In this document: piece after piece, positions 24,035 to 32,630 of the stretch
Layout: each line of letters starts with the position of its first letter
Position numbering within the stretch: the first letter of the stretch is position 1
Source: DTU064 sp045588245
GTDB lineage: Bacteria > Bacillota > Clostridia > Oscillospirales > CAG-272
NCBI GenBank assembly: GCA_045588245.1
Contig: JAZNDW010000025.1
Span: 1-53,173 of the forward strand
DNA: 53,173 nucleotides
Direction: 5' to 3'
The notes under the pieces: generated by a model
The model's database searches: none
Told to the model about the DNA's origin: nothing
Seen by the model: the letters and a program-made list of their open reading frames with translations, nothing else
Translations under genes and position numbers: made by a program

Positions 24035-24796
24035 TTAATATGGCTGTTTTACAACGGCTTCTGCGTGAAGCTTCTTCTTATATTCGATCAGCTCGTCTGT
24101 ACTTCCGAACACCATCTGGCTTGTTAGATCAACAACGGCTGTTCCTGCCAACAGATCGTGGATCATGGAGTTTGTATGCGTCACCGTCATTGTTATGATC
24201 TCTGCTGCAGCAAGAATGAGCAGGATAAATGTTCCTGCGATGTCGATGATGCCGAACAGCAACATAATAATGATATAAACAGGAATCATCGTTTCTATTG
24301 TATATACACCGAGAAGAGTGCGGATGAGAAGCTGAACGTTACTGATCTTGACGCAATCCGTTCGGATAACGCCAATGCTGAATGCTTTTTTACCGAGAGT
24401 TTGCCCGTTCCCGAAAATCAGCGGCAAAACAAACATAAACAGCATAACCGCAACCATAATCGACATTGTTACGATTATCATCGTCAAATTAACGGTCATA
24501 TTGTACGCATAGAGCGCTTTTTCGTCTGACAAAAAAGCTTCCTGTGCTTCATCATAACGCGCTTTTTGCTCGTCTGTCAGCTCTGAATATTCCTCGCCCG
24601 TCATATCAAACGAAACGCCGTACGCTTCTTCATACGACACATAAACATCACTAAGCTCCCGGCTGTAGCTGTCATAATCGAGAACGACCGACAGCAAAAG
24701 CGCAATGCCGACAGCGGCAACACCGGTCAATATCCAATCAAAAAGCGATGCCGCGATACGTTTCCACATACTCGCACGCTGAAGATCGCATATCAT
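24035..24796 (-). CDS. RDD family membrane protein
   Basis: 253 residues. RDD family: the conserved Arg and Asp of RIAASLFDWIL (about 13-23), NGQTLGKKAFSIGVI in the centre and SMIHDLLAGTAVVD (about 216-229). Four hydrophobic helices are visible, with an unusual acidic, Tyr-rich outer loop (about 43-90) inserted between helices one and two. RDD proteins are membrane proteins of poorly defined function, some linked to ion transport. It is the first gene of the importer-nuclease operon and its start is preceded by GGAGGTGATC. Confidence 0.88.
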   Translation of the reverse strand: MICDLQRASMWKRIAASLFDWILTGVAAVGIALLLSVVLDYDSYSRELSDVYVSYEEAYGVSFDMTGEEYSELTDEQKARYDEAQEAFLSDEKALYAYNMTVNLTMIIVTMSIMVAVMLFMFVLPLIFGNGQTLGKKAFSIGVIRTDCVKISNVQLLIRTLLGVYTIETMIPVYIIIMLLFGIIDIAGTFILLILAAAEIITMTVTHTNSMIHDLLAGTAVVDLTSQMVFGSTDELIEYKKKLHAEAVVKQPY

Positions 24797-24923
24797 ATAC
24801 GTCGATCACCTCCTGTGCCGACACTTGTAATAACCCAATTATTATGATACCACAAATGTTAACAATTTTCCACCTGATTTCGACTTTTTTTTGCATTTTT
24901 TATCGACGTTTGTTATTGTGACA

Positions 24924-24955
24924 AACAAAGCAGCCGCCCACGCGGCTGTTTTGTT
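24924..24955 (-). terminator. Terminator of the nucleotidase-kinase fusion gene
   Basis: AACAAAG-CAGCCGC (24924-24937) pairs with GCGGCTG-TTTTGTT (24942-24955), loop CCAC. On the - strand it ends in CTTTGTTTGT, directly after the stop at 24959. Confidence 0.8.
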
Positions 24956-24958
24956 ATC

Positions 24959-26077
24959 TTATTTTACATCATGCAGGCCTTTGTATATTCTTTCCGCCGT
25001 ACCTATGACACCGTCGTTTCTGACGACATAATCGCAGATCTCCGCGTTGTGTTTTTCCGCCTCGATCGCCATGATCCTGTCGACCTTATCCTCCGTCTTT
25101 GCGTCTCTGTCAATGATTGACGAGAGCAGCTCCCTTTTATCACGCTTGATATAGACGGTGATAACATTGGGGAAATGCGTTTTGAGTGCCATGGCACCGC
25201 AAATGTCCATAACCGTCAAGACGTGTTTGCCGGCGGCAAGTATCGCTTCAACATCCGCTTTGCGCGAACCGTAAAAATGATTTGCGTAGTTGGTCGATTC
25301 AAACAGCTCACCGCCCTCGGCCATGGCACGGAACTCATCAAGAGTAACATGATGATAGTCTCCACCGCATTCGCTCTCGGACGGCTCCGCCGTCGTATAG
25401 CTGACGAGCTTTCGGAAACAGTCGTATCGATTTAGCATTTCCTTTGCGACGTCGTTTTTGCCGCTTCCCGTCGGTCCGATCAGAACGACGACACCGGGGG
25501 TATCGGGGGAGAATTTTTCAGAGCTGACACTGTAGCTGTCCATAATGATCTCAACAAGCTTCAAAAACTCATCGTAAGTATTGACTGCGAGCACACCCGT
25601 TGCTGCACTGTTCCACGGGCGGCGCATCAGGATTGGATATGCGGCGTTAGATTCGAAAATATTGTGCATACCGTCGTCAAACAGTATGTCAACGTCGATC
25701 TTATCCTTACGCGAGCCCATATATATATGATCGGCAGGTATCTCGGGGAACTCTTCGATTATCCTCTTTGCACGCAAAGTCATAAACTCGGGGTACACCG
25801 ATGTCGATATGTATACCTCCGTCATCTCCGAGAGCTTACGCACAAATTCCTTTGCACCTTTTATAATCGGCTGATTTTTATAAAACTCGGGATCTGCAAA
25901 AAACTCAAATATCACGTCGGCGCGCGTTCCGAGCTTGCCCCAGCGGTCGATTTCGTAAATCGACAGCGGCGGGTCAAAATCATACTTTTCGTTTGCAAGC
26001 CGTATCGCGTACGGAACGCACTCCATTAACAGGTCATCAATATCAAGTGCCGTTGAAAGCCGGTACTTTTTCTTCAT
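24959..26077 (-). CDS. HAD 5'(3')-nucleotidase-like domain fused to a degenerate guanylate-kinase domain
   Basis: 372 residues. The N-terminal half (about 1-180) looks like an NT5C-type HAD nucleotidase: ALDIDD (nucleophile Asp and acid Asp), STSVYPE (motif II) and KIDVDILFDDGMHN (Lys and two Asp). The C-terminal half (about 190-372) has the guanylate-kinase layout, GPTGSGKN, SYTTAEPSE...DYHHV, ESTNYANHFYG and KRDKRELLSSIIDRD. Key GMP-binding arginines of the usual TTRxPR segment are replaced (TTAEPS), and the P-loop ends GKN rather than GKS/T. The kinase half may thus bind nucleotides without phosphorylating GMP. ATG 26077 is taken although the upstream site is weak. A nucleotide-control role is inferred. 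Confidence 0.8.
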   Translation of the reverse strand: MKKKYRLSTALDIDDLLMECVPYAIRLANEKYDFDPPLSIYEIDRWGKLGTRADVIFEFFADPEFYKNQPIIKGAKEFVRKLSEMTEVYISTSVYPEFMTLRAKRIIEEFPEIPADHIYMGSRKDKIDVDILFDDGMHNIFESNAAYPILMRRPWNSAATGVLAVNTYDEFLKLVEIIMDSYSVSSEKFSPDTPGVVVLIGPTGSGKNDVAKEMLNRYDCFRKLVSYTTAEPSESECGGDYHHVTLDEFRAMAEGGELFESTNYANHFYGSRKADVEAILAAGKHVLTVMDICGAMALKTHFPNVITVYIKRDKRELLSSIIDRDAKTEDKVDRIMAIEAEKHNAEICDYVVRNDGVIGTAERIYKGLHDVK

Positions 26078-26239
26078 TGTTTGTTCTCTCTTTCGGATAT
26101 ATAAGTTCAAATATACTTTTTCACGTACTCCGATACAACCGCGGAGACTATTTATTTATTATACACGCAAAGCGTCGAAAAATCAATTAATTTGTTTAGA
26201 TACGAAAAAAGCACCCTGTCAGCAATTTCGGACTCGTGC

Positions 26240-26269
26240 TTGACCGCGAATAACGCTGTATGATATTAT
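26240..26269 (+). promoter_or_regulatory. Probable promoter, aldose epimerase-HAD pair
   Basis: TTGACC (26240-26245), 18-nt spacer, TATTAT (26264-26269) with TG at 26261-26262. It lies in the 247-bp divergent region between the nucleotidase-kinase fusion and the epimerase. Confidence 0.5.
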
Positions 26270-26324
26270 ATTTATTGATAAGAATAACCGCTGATCTGTA
26301 ATGTACGAAAGTGAATTTTCAGTT

Positions 26325-27206
26325 ATGCTTCACACGATAAAAAACTCTTTACTTACCGTTACCGTTGCCGATGCAGGTGCGGAACTGCAATCCATACTCG
26401 GTGCCGACGGCATCGAATATCTCTGGAGCGGTGACCCTGCCTATTGGTCGGACCGTGCGCTGAACATTTTCCCATACGCTGCACGCCTTTACGGCGGGCA
26501 GTACCGTCTTGACGGCGAGCTACACTCTATGCCGATACACGGCATCGCGCCGTACAGCACATTTCGCGCCGTTGAATCCGACGGGAATCGGCTCGTGATG
26601 GAGCTATACTCCGACGAAGAAACGTTAAGATCATATCCGAGAAGGTTCGTTTTCCGCGTGATATATGAATTGTGCGGTGACACACTCGGTGTGACGTATG
26701 AGGTCACGAACCTTGACGAAAAAACGATGTACTTCGGGCTCGGCGGTCACCCGGGATTCAACGTCCCTCTTGTGGAGGGCAAGAGCTTCACCGATTACCG
26801 TCTTCGTTTTTCGACCCCCGCAACACCGATACGCGTCGGATTCACGTCCGACTGCTTCGTTGACGGCACGACGGCGCCGTTTCCGCTTGAAGCGTCAACG
26901 ACGCTTTCCCTCTCGCACGGACTTTTCGACGATGACGCCATCGTGCTGACCGACGTCTGCCGTGAGGTAACGCTTGAAACGGACGAAGACGCGCACAGCA
27001 TCACCGTTTCTTTCCCCGATATGCCTTATCTCGGCATCTGGCACATGCCGAAGACGGACGCGCCGTACGTTTGCATTGAGCCGTGGTGCTCGCTGCCGTC
27101 AGCGGACGGCGGTGTGACGGTGTTTGAGGATAAGCCCGACCTCATCCGCCTTGGCGCAGGCGAAACTTATACGAATAAATGGACGATAAGGTGCGGTATA
27201 TCATGA
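26325..27206 (+). CDS. Aldose 1-epimerase family protein (LacX-like)
   Basis: About 293 residues. The galactose-mutarotase fold family is shown by ADAGAELQSI at the start, the PIHGIAPYSTF segment with the active-site His, GLGGHPGFNVPL with the second His, and a late CIEPWCSLPSADG with the catalytic Glu. It interconverts anomers of sugars; specificity is not readable. ATG 26325 matches the start of relatives, although an in-frame ATG lies at 26301; neither has a strong ribosome binding site. Its stop overlaps the start of the HAD gene by ATGA, indicating coupling and a joint role in sugar metabolism. Confidence 0.9.
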   Translation: MLHTIKNSLLTVTVADAGAELQSILGADGIEYLWSGDPAYWSDRALNIFPYAARLYGGQYRLDGELHSMPIHGIAPYSTFRAVESDGNRLVMELYSDEETLRSYPRRFVFRVIYELCGDTLGVTYEVTNLDEKTMYFGLGGHPGFNVPLVEGKSFTDYRLRFSTPATPIRVGFTSDCFVDGTTAPFPLEASTTLSLSHGLFDDDAIVLTDVCREVTLETDEDAHSITVSFPDMPYLGIWHMPKTDAPYVCIEPWCSLPSADGGVTVFEDKPDLIRLGAGETYTNKWTIRCGIS

Positions 27207-27892
27207 AAAAACTGATCACATTTGACCTTGACGGCACGCTTGCGCCGATCGGCAAGCCGATCGGTAGCGACACCGTAAAACTGCTACATAAACTCGCGGA
27301 CACGGGCGCACATATTGCCATAGCGTCGGGCAAGCCTACATATTATCTTTGCGGTCTGTTGCGTCAGGCGGGACTGCCCGATGCAATCCTCGTCGGCGAA
27401 AACGGAGCCGCGATCGAATTCGGCGTCGGCTTGCCGCCGACACGCTCGGTGACACTTCCCTACTCGGAGGAAGCACGAAATTCTCTTCGCTTCATATGCG
27501 AAGGACTCAAGCGGACGATGCCGCATTTATGGTATCAGCCGAACAGCGTGGCACTCACGCCGTTTTTCAGCTACGACACCGACGCTGATGCGATCGCGCG
27601 TTTCCTTGAGGAAAACAGCGCCCATATCTGCGACGTTACCGTATACCATCAATGTGACTGCTACGACATCGTCCCTGCCGGTATCGACAAAGGCGCGGGG
27701 CTTTCGTATCTGTGCGATATGCTCGGCATCACCGCCGATGACGTTATCGCCGTCGGCGATGGGATCAATGATTACCCGATGTTTGACTTCGCCGGTATAT
27801 CGATCGGCATCAATGTCGCGGACAAAAGCCGCGTTGACTATAATTTTGGGCGAATAAACGACGCGCTTTCGTTCATTTTCAGCTTGATGTAA
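27203..27892 (+). CDS. HAD family hydrolase, Cof/IIB type
   Basis: 229 residues. HAD motifs: FDLDGT (motif I), IASGKP (motif II), the Lys in AGIDKGAGLSYL and VIAVGDGINDYPMFDFAG (motif IV). Cap type is IIB. Family members are sugar or flavin phosphatases. The ATGA overlap with the epimerase decides the start at 27203 rather than an earlier in-frame codon. With the epimerase it probably dephosphorylates or recycles a sugar phosphate; this is inference. Confidence 0.92.
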   Translation: MKKLITFDLDGTLAPIGKPIGSDTVKLLHKLADTGAHIAIASGKPTYYLCGLLRQAGLPDAILVGENGAAIEFGVGLPPTRSVTLPYSEEARNSLRFICEGLKRTMPHLWYQPNSVALTPFFSYDTDADAIARFLEENSAHICDVTVYHQCDCYDIVPAGIDKGAGLSYLCDMLGITADDVIAVGDGINDYPMFDFAGISIGINVADKSRVDYNFGRINDALSFIFSLM

Positions 27893-27923
27893 CGGCACAA
27901 ACTACTAAAGAAAGGAGCTCGAC

Positions 27924-28502
27924 GTGACAAAAAAGAAAAAAATAATACTGACAGTTGCCGCGACACTTATGCTTCTTTTAACCGTATGGACGGTGTGGGG
28001 CAACACGGCGCTCACAGTCAGCGAGTTTACCGTTGTGAGCGCCAAGCTCCCCCTATCCTTTTCAGGCTTCCGCATCGCGCAGATATCGGACCTACACAAT
28101 GCCGAGTTCGGCGACGGAAACAAAAAGCTAATGCAAATGCTCGAAAAAACCGAGCCCGACATCATCGTGATAACGGGCGATATCGTTGACTCAAACCGTA
28201 CCGACGCCGACGACGGTGCATACACGGTGCTGCTTTCCCACCGCCCAGAGCTGTTCGACGCTTACGTCAACTGCAGCGTTGACCTCGTATTTTCGGGGCA
28301 CGCACACGGCGGACAGTTCCGCTTGCCCTTTATCGGAGGTATCGTGGCTCCGGGTCAGGGCTTTTTCCCAAAATACGATTCGGGAGCGTACACCAAAAAC
28401 GGTACCACCATGATCGTCAGCCGCGGCATTGGCAACAGCATCATACCGATCCGCTTCAACAACCGACCCGAGATCGTCATAGTCGAGTTGATCCGAGAGT
28501 AA
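27924..28502 (+). CDS. Calcineurin-like metallophosphoesterase with missing central block
   Basis: 192 residues, about 85 fewer than YkuE/YaeI-type relatives. An N-terminal membrane helix is followed by ISDLHNAEFG and GDIVDSNR (metal ligands), then the reading goes straight to VLLSHRPE and SGHAHGGQFRLPF. The intervening segment with the GNHD/E motif, which supplies an Asn ligand and the catalytic His, is absent. The frame stays open, so this is an in-frame internal deletion, leaving a probably impaired enzyme, or an assembly fault. GTG 27924 is well supported by AAAGGAG. It follows the HAD gene by 31 nt and is probably co-transcribed. Confidence 0.8.
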   Translation: MTKKKKIILTVAATLMLLLTVWTVWGNTALTVSEFTVVSAKLPLSFSGFRIAQISDLHNAEFGDGNKKLMQMLEKTEPDIIVITGDIVDSNRTDADDGAYTVLLSHRPELFDAYVNCSVDLVFSGHAHGGQFRLPFIGGIVAPGQGFFPKYDSGAYTKNGTTMIVSRGIGNSIIPIRFNNRPEIVIVELIRE

Positions 28503-28506
28503 ACGA

Positions 28507-28546
28507 CAGCGCGTTATATAAATATCACGCGCTGTTTTATCTTTAA
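28507..28546 (+). terminator. Terminator after metallophosphoesterase gene
   Basis: Stem ACAGCGCGT (28507-28515) / ACGCGCTGT (28528-28536), 12-nt loop, followed by TTTATCTTT. Confidence 0.8.
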
Positions 28547-28556
28547 CAATTTTTTT

Positions 28557-28582
28557 CTCGCACCGAACCTTTTCGGTGCGAG
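28557..28582 (+). promoter_or_regulatory. Perfect hairpin in leader of the sigma-factor gene
   Basis: CTCGCACCGAA (28557-28567) pairs with TTCGGTGCGAG (28572-28582), loop CCTT. It follows a T-run and has none after it, so it does not look like a terminator for either strand. It sits 56 nt before the sigma-factor start. Confidence 0.5.
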
Positions 28583-28638
28583 GTGTGTCTATATATATGA
28601 ATCGGCCGATTCCCCCACAAATAAGAAAGGAGGATCCC

Positions 28639-31260
28639 ATGGAGCAAAAGGATCTACAGAAGATCACAACTGCGATCGAGCGTACCGTTCGCGGTGATAC
28701 CGACGCATACAACACCATCGTCACCGCGTATATGCAAAAGCTTTATCGCACAGCACTTTCCCTGTGCGGCAACGCGGCACTGGCGGAGGATCTCGCCCAG
28801 GAGACCTTCATCGACGGGTATCTACACCTATATAAGCTGCGCGAACCCGAAAAGATCGAAGGCTGGCTTTGTCGGATCCTCAAAAACAAAACTTTGAACG
28901 CCCTTATGCGTACCCGTAAAACGGAACCTTACGACACGCTTCACGCCTACACCGACAATCGCACACCCGAATCCCTTTACGTTTCGGGAGAATCGATGCG
29001 CGAATGGAGAGAACGATTCGATTCGCTCTCTCCTGCCGTGAAAGAAACCGCCACCCTTTATTTTATGAACGGACTGACTATGGCGGAAATATCGGAGCGT
29101 ACAAGCACACCGCTCGGCACCGTTAAGCGGAGGATTCACGACGCAAGGGCTAAATTGCGAGGTGAAACAGAAATGGCACAAGACAAAAACACCCTGCCCG
29201 ATTCCTTTGCGGAGGCGTTGGCAGTCAAGATCCGTGATCTTGAAAACTATACGAAAACCTACGGCAACGTAGGCTTTGACACAGCATACGAAAACGTAAA
29301 AACTCTCATTTCAAATTTGTCGAGCGCTGATGACGTTAAAGAGTACTCCGTCAAAAGCGCCAAGATCGCGTCGGACACCGACACAAAATATTCTGAGGAG
29401 GCGCTCGCCGTTTACCGTAAATTCGGTAACGTGCAAAAAGCATCCGACCTGCTTATAGACATGTGCGACAAATTTTGGGCGTGGAACGCAAACGACAAAC
29501 GACTTGATTACACGAAGAACCGCATAATCCCCGAGCTGTCTTCTTATCCCGACAGCAATGCAAAGCACATCGAGCTCGGACGCCACTATTTCTGGATGGC
29601 ATACTGTGTTGACAAAACTACCGACGAGGGAATTGCCGAGGCGAAAGAATATCTTTCGTGTTCCGTGTCGGAATACGAAAAAGCCGCGTCGTCGGACGCG
29701 AAGTACCCTGCCGCGACGTACGGCGCCGCAATAGCGGCACAGAAGGCGCTGGAATGTTTGGCTGACGGCAGAGTGATGAAACGCATCTCCGTCACGGGCG
29801 AATCGTGGCTTATGGAGGATGATAATCTTTATTATGGCTCACAGCCCGGATGCTCCTACGCATACAGCCAACTGGACAAATATTTAACCAATTTATTTTG
29901 GAGAGCCAGCGCGAGGAGCGACAGATACTTCTTCCCCGTCACCGTTCCGATCGAGGCGGGTGCCGAGGAAAAGATCGAGAGCTATTACGGCGGCGACGCC
30001 ATTCGCCGCGTCATCGCCACCGACGAGGTCGTTATCACTCCCGCCGGCCGCTTTGAAGACTGTCTGCATCTTGAAGTCACGATCGGCGAGGATTCGTGGA
30101 ACACGTGGTACTGCCGCGGCGTCGGAATCGTAAAGGCGACGACGCCTGAGCCCGCAGAGGCGAAGGTGCTTTCGACCTACAACATCTGCGGCGGCGAGGG
30201 CTGGCTGCCCGTCGCCGTCGGCAACAAATGGATGTATGAATCGCCCGACCGTCCCGACGCGATGTACGAGCGAAACGAATACGTCATAGAGCGTATGGGC
30301 AGGCAGAAGCTCGAGGACGGCGAATACGATGCCGCGATCCTTTCTTGCCTCAATTACGCCGCGCTTGAAGCTGATTGGGAAAGCCGAAACGCAGATATCA
30401 TCTCCTCCGAAACGCTCTTTCACCCCGTAAGCGAGCTTTGTCGAGCCAACAAATTCACGGAAGCGGCAGCGAAGCTACGCAGCATCATCACAGAAAACAG
30501 CAGCCGCGAGTCCGTTGACGTAGCACTTTATTTTCTCGACTTCCTTGAAGAAAAGATCAATTACGAAGAAAAAGCGTGGCGCTTTTGTCCGTCTGCTGCC
30601 GGCATAGAGACGATCGTTACAGAAAACGGTCTGATCAAGTTTGGCAACGACGATTATCCGTCTTTGCCCGCAGGGCCGTTCGGTACGCGAAGCGAGGAAA
30701 ACCGCATCTTCGGTGTAAGACCGTTTTCCTATCTTGACTGGCTCGGCGGCTCACTTTGGAAAGACGAATGGAAACCGGGATATGAATGCACGCTTGAGGA
30801 CGGCAAAATGCGCCACACCGTCACCGACGGCGGCACAGTTGTGACTCCCGCAGGCACGTTTGAAAACACCATCCACCTTTTGATCGACTACGAGGTGGAC
30901 GGCAACCACGACGACTACTTCCATTATTTTTACAATAATCCCGAAACGGGACAGAAGGAATATTGGTTTGCGCCCGGCGTCGGCATCGTGCGCCACAAGT
31001 GCACGTGGGGACGTCATCTGCAGTCCGACGCAATGCTATCGGATTATCACGTTGTCGCCGAGGACGGCGAAATGATGCCCATTCACATTGGCAACCGTTG
31101 GCGCTACGATGAAATGCTTCTCACCGCCGAAAACTACATCGCGCGCCGTGATTATAAGGTCCTTTCGGGCATGAACGGACGCTATCTTATGGGATGCCAT
31201 CAGTTCTTCACGTACAAAGGCACGCTCGAAGAATACGAAGAGTTCAAAAAGAACCTCTGA
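28639..31260 (+). CDS. ECF-type sigma factor with very long C-terminal extension
   Basis: 873 residues. The first 180 are an ECF sigma factor: region 2 with NAALAEDLAQETFIDGYLHL, and region 4 with TMAEISERTSTPLGTVKRRI and HDARAKLRG. No anti-sigma gene is adjacent. The remaining ~690 residues are not a normal sigma region: a helical, TPR-like part (about 195-400), then two related modules, each with VTPAGxFE(D/N)...H and a later PGVGIV or RGVGIV (about 475-515 and 735-800). This beta module is seen in uncharacterised Firmicute proteins. No membrane helix or signal peptide is present, so the extension is cytoplasmic and may sense a ligand and regulate the sigma part. ATG 28639 has AAGGAGG at ideal spacing. 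Confidence 0.85.
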   Translation: MEQKDLQKITTAIERTVRGDTDAYNTIVTAYMQKLYRTALSLCGNAALAEDLAQETFIDGYLHLYKLREPEKIEGWLCRILKNKTLNALMRTRKTEPYDTLHAYTDNRTPESLYVSGESMREWRERFDSLSPAVKETATLYFMNGLTMAEISERTSTPLGTVKRRIHDARAKLRGETEMAQDKNTLPDSFAEALAVKIRDLENYTKTYGNVGFDTAYENVKTLISNLSSADDVKEYSVKSAKIASDTDTKYSEEALAVYRKFGNVQKASDLLIDMCDKFWAWNANDKRLDYTKNRIIPELSSYPDSNAKHIELGRHYFWMAYCVDKTTDEGIAEAKEYLSCSVSEYEKAASSDAKYPAATYGAAIAAQKALECLADGRVMKRISVTGESWLMEDDNLYYGSQPGCSYAYSQLDKYLTNLFWRASARSDRYFFPVTVPIEAGAEEKIESYYGGDAIRRVIATDEVVITPAGRFEDCLHLEVTIGEDSWNTWYCRGVGIVKATTPEPAEAKVLSTYNICGGEGWLPVAVGNKWMYESPDRPDAMYERNEYVIERMGRQKLEDGEYDAAILSCLNYAALEADWESRNADIISSETLFHPVSELCRANKFTEAAAKLRSIITENSSRESVDVALYFLDFLEEKINYEEKAWRFCPSAAGIETIVTENGLIKFGNDDYPSLPAGPFGTRSEENRIFGVRPFSYLDWLGGSLWKDEWKPGYECTLEDGKMRHTVTDGGTVVTPAGTFENTIHLLIDYEVDGNHDDYFHYFYNNPETGQKEYWFAPGVGIVRHKCTWGRHLQSDAMLSDYHVVAEDGEMMPIHIGNRWRYDEMLLTAENYIARRDYKVLSGMNGRYLMGCHQFFTYKGTLEEYEEFKKNL

Positions 31261-31269
31261 AATTAAGCA

Positions 31270-31305
31270 AAAAACACCCCGAAACTGTCGTTTCGGGGTG
31301 TTTTT
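31270..31305. terminator. Bidirectional terminator
   Basis: A 15-bp perfect stem AAAAACACCCCGAAA / TTTCGGGGTGTTTTT (31270-31284, 31291-31305) between the convergent sigma-factor and LCP genes. Confidence 0.93.
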
Positions 31306-31316
31306 GCTGTTAGCTG

Positions 31317-32399
31317 TTAATCCAAAGGAAGATACTTCGTTGCAAGCAGGTCGCGTATCTTTGCCGTATCGGGCACAAGAACGCTCATTTTGCGTATCGT
31401 TGCGGCTTCAAACGTGCCGTATTCGGGCACGTGATATGTGCCAACGTTAAGTGAGGAAAGTGTCGGTATCAGCTGTGCTGCCAACGTCAAGATTTCCATG
31501 TTTGACATATCCGTTGTAAGATACGGACAGACTGCATCGACAAGATCGAAAAGCTCATCGACAGGCTTCTTCTTTGCCTCGTCAAGAATGGCAAGCAGGA
31601 CCTTGCGCTGACGTTCCGTGCGTCCGAAGTCGGAATCTATCTTACGGATACGGCAGTAGGAGAGAGCTTCCTTTCCGTTGAGTCTGTTTATGCCTTCCAG
31701 AACGTCACAATTCATCTGCTTTACCATATATTTTGCTTCTTTTTTCGTAAGCTCGATATCAACGCCGCCGACAAGATCAATAATCTCAACGAACGCAGTA
31801 AAATCGACCTCGATATTATAATCAACGTTCACACCGAAGTTTTCGTAAAGCGTTTGATTAAGGCACGAAAATCCGCCGTATACATAAGCAACGTTCAGTC
31901 TGTTATTGGAATAGCCGCCGGGGATGCTGACGTACATATCGCGCAAAAACGAAATCAGGGACACTTCTTTTGTTTTCGCATTGATACTGACGAGTATCAT
32001 CGTATCGGAACGCTGTCTTCCCTCTCCCGGACGTTTATCCTGCCCGACAAGCAAAATATTAACGAGTCCGTCGCTGACGATGGGATCAACGGGTTTTATA
32101 ACGATGTCATCGGGATTATATTCTGGCGGTGCTGTCGTTTCCGTGTCGGTAATAACGTTGCCGTGCTCGTCTGTCTCGTCGGTTTCGGTTTCAAAATAGT
32201 CGTCGGTATCGGGAATGTCGGTGTCGAAAAATTCGCTCTCAGGTGAGATCCAATCGAGCGTATCTTCATCGACCTTCGGGATTTTTTTCAGTTGCGAATA
32301 AAATATTGCAAACACGGCACCTGCCGCGATCACAATGAACAAAACAGCGCACATCAAAACGATGAGTATTCGTTTTAGCCATGTGGGCATATCTTTCAT
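31317..32399 (-). CDS. LytR-CpsA-Psr (LCP) family wall-polymer ligase
   Basis: 360 residues. A short cytoplasmic N-terminus and one membrane helix (about 10-35) precede an acidic Asp/Thr-rich linker (about 45-90) and the LCP domain (about 100-310). Conserved parts are NILLVGQDKRPGEGRQRSDT, FLRDMYVSIPG, the NVAYVYGG helix and SDFGRTERQRKVL, supplying the Arg and Asp residues that bind the polyprenyl pyrophosphate. LCP proteins transfer teichoic acid or capsule chains from lipid carrier to peptidoglycan. ATG 32399 is favoured by GAGGTGAAG. A promoter is predicted at 32436-32464. Confidence 0.94.
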   Translation of the reverse strand: MKDMPTWLKRILIVLMCAVLFIVIAAGAVFAIFYSQLKKIPKVDEDTLDWISPESEFFDTDIPDTDDYFETETDETDEHGNVITDTETTAPPEYNPDDIVIKPVDPIVSDGLVNILLVGQDKRPGEGRQRSDTMILVSINAKTKEVSLISFLRDMYVSIPGGYSNNRLNVAYVYGGFSCLNQTLYENFGVNVDYNIEVDFTAFVEIIDLVGGVDIELTKKEAKYMVKQMNCDVLEGINRLNGKEALSYCRIRKIDSDFGRTERQRKVLLAILDEAKKKPVDELFDLVDAVCPYLTTDMSNMEILTLAAQLIPTLSSLNVGTYHVPEYGTFEAATIRKMSVLVPDTAKIRDLLATKYLPLD

Positions 32400-32435
32400 T
32401 AATACTTCACCTCGCAAAATAAGTCATACTATGAG

Positions 32436-32464
32436 ATTATACCTCTTTTTTCGTATTATAGCAA
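32436..32464 (-). promoter_or_regulatory. Probable LCP gene promoter
   Basis: On the - strand TTGCTA (32464-32459), 17-nt spacer, TATAAT (32441-32436). Confidence 0.5.
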
Positions 32465-32536
32465 CAATTATTTTTTTAACAAAATGAAAACATCGCAAAA
32501 GCAAACGCCCCTAAAGCTGAAAATGATAAAATACTG

Positions 32537-32566
32537 TTGCGCTCTCGCTCTGTCGGATGTTATAAT
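32537..32566 (+). promoter_or_regulatory. Probable promoter for the radical SAM gene
   Basis: TTGCGC (32537-32542), 18-nt spacer, TATAAT (32561-32566) with TG at 32558-32559, an extended -10. Confidence 0.55.
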
Positions 32567-32630
32567 AAATAAGCTGACAGAAAATCAGCATTTTCGACAG
32601 TTGTAATATTTATCAAGGTGTTTTATTCAT

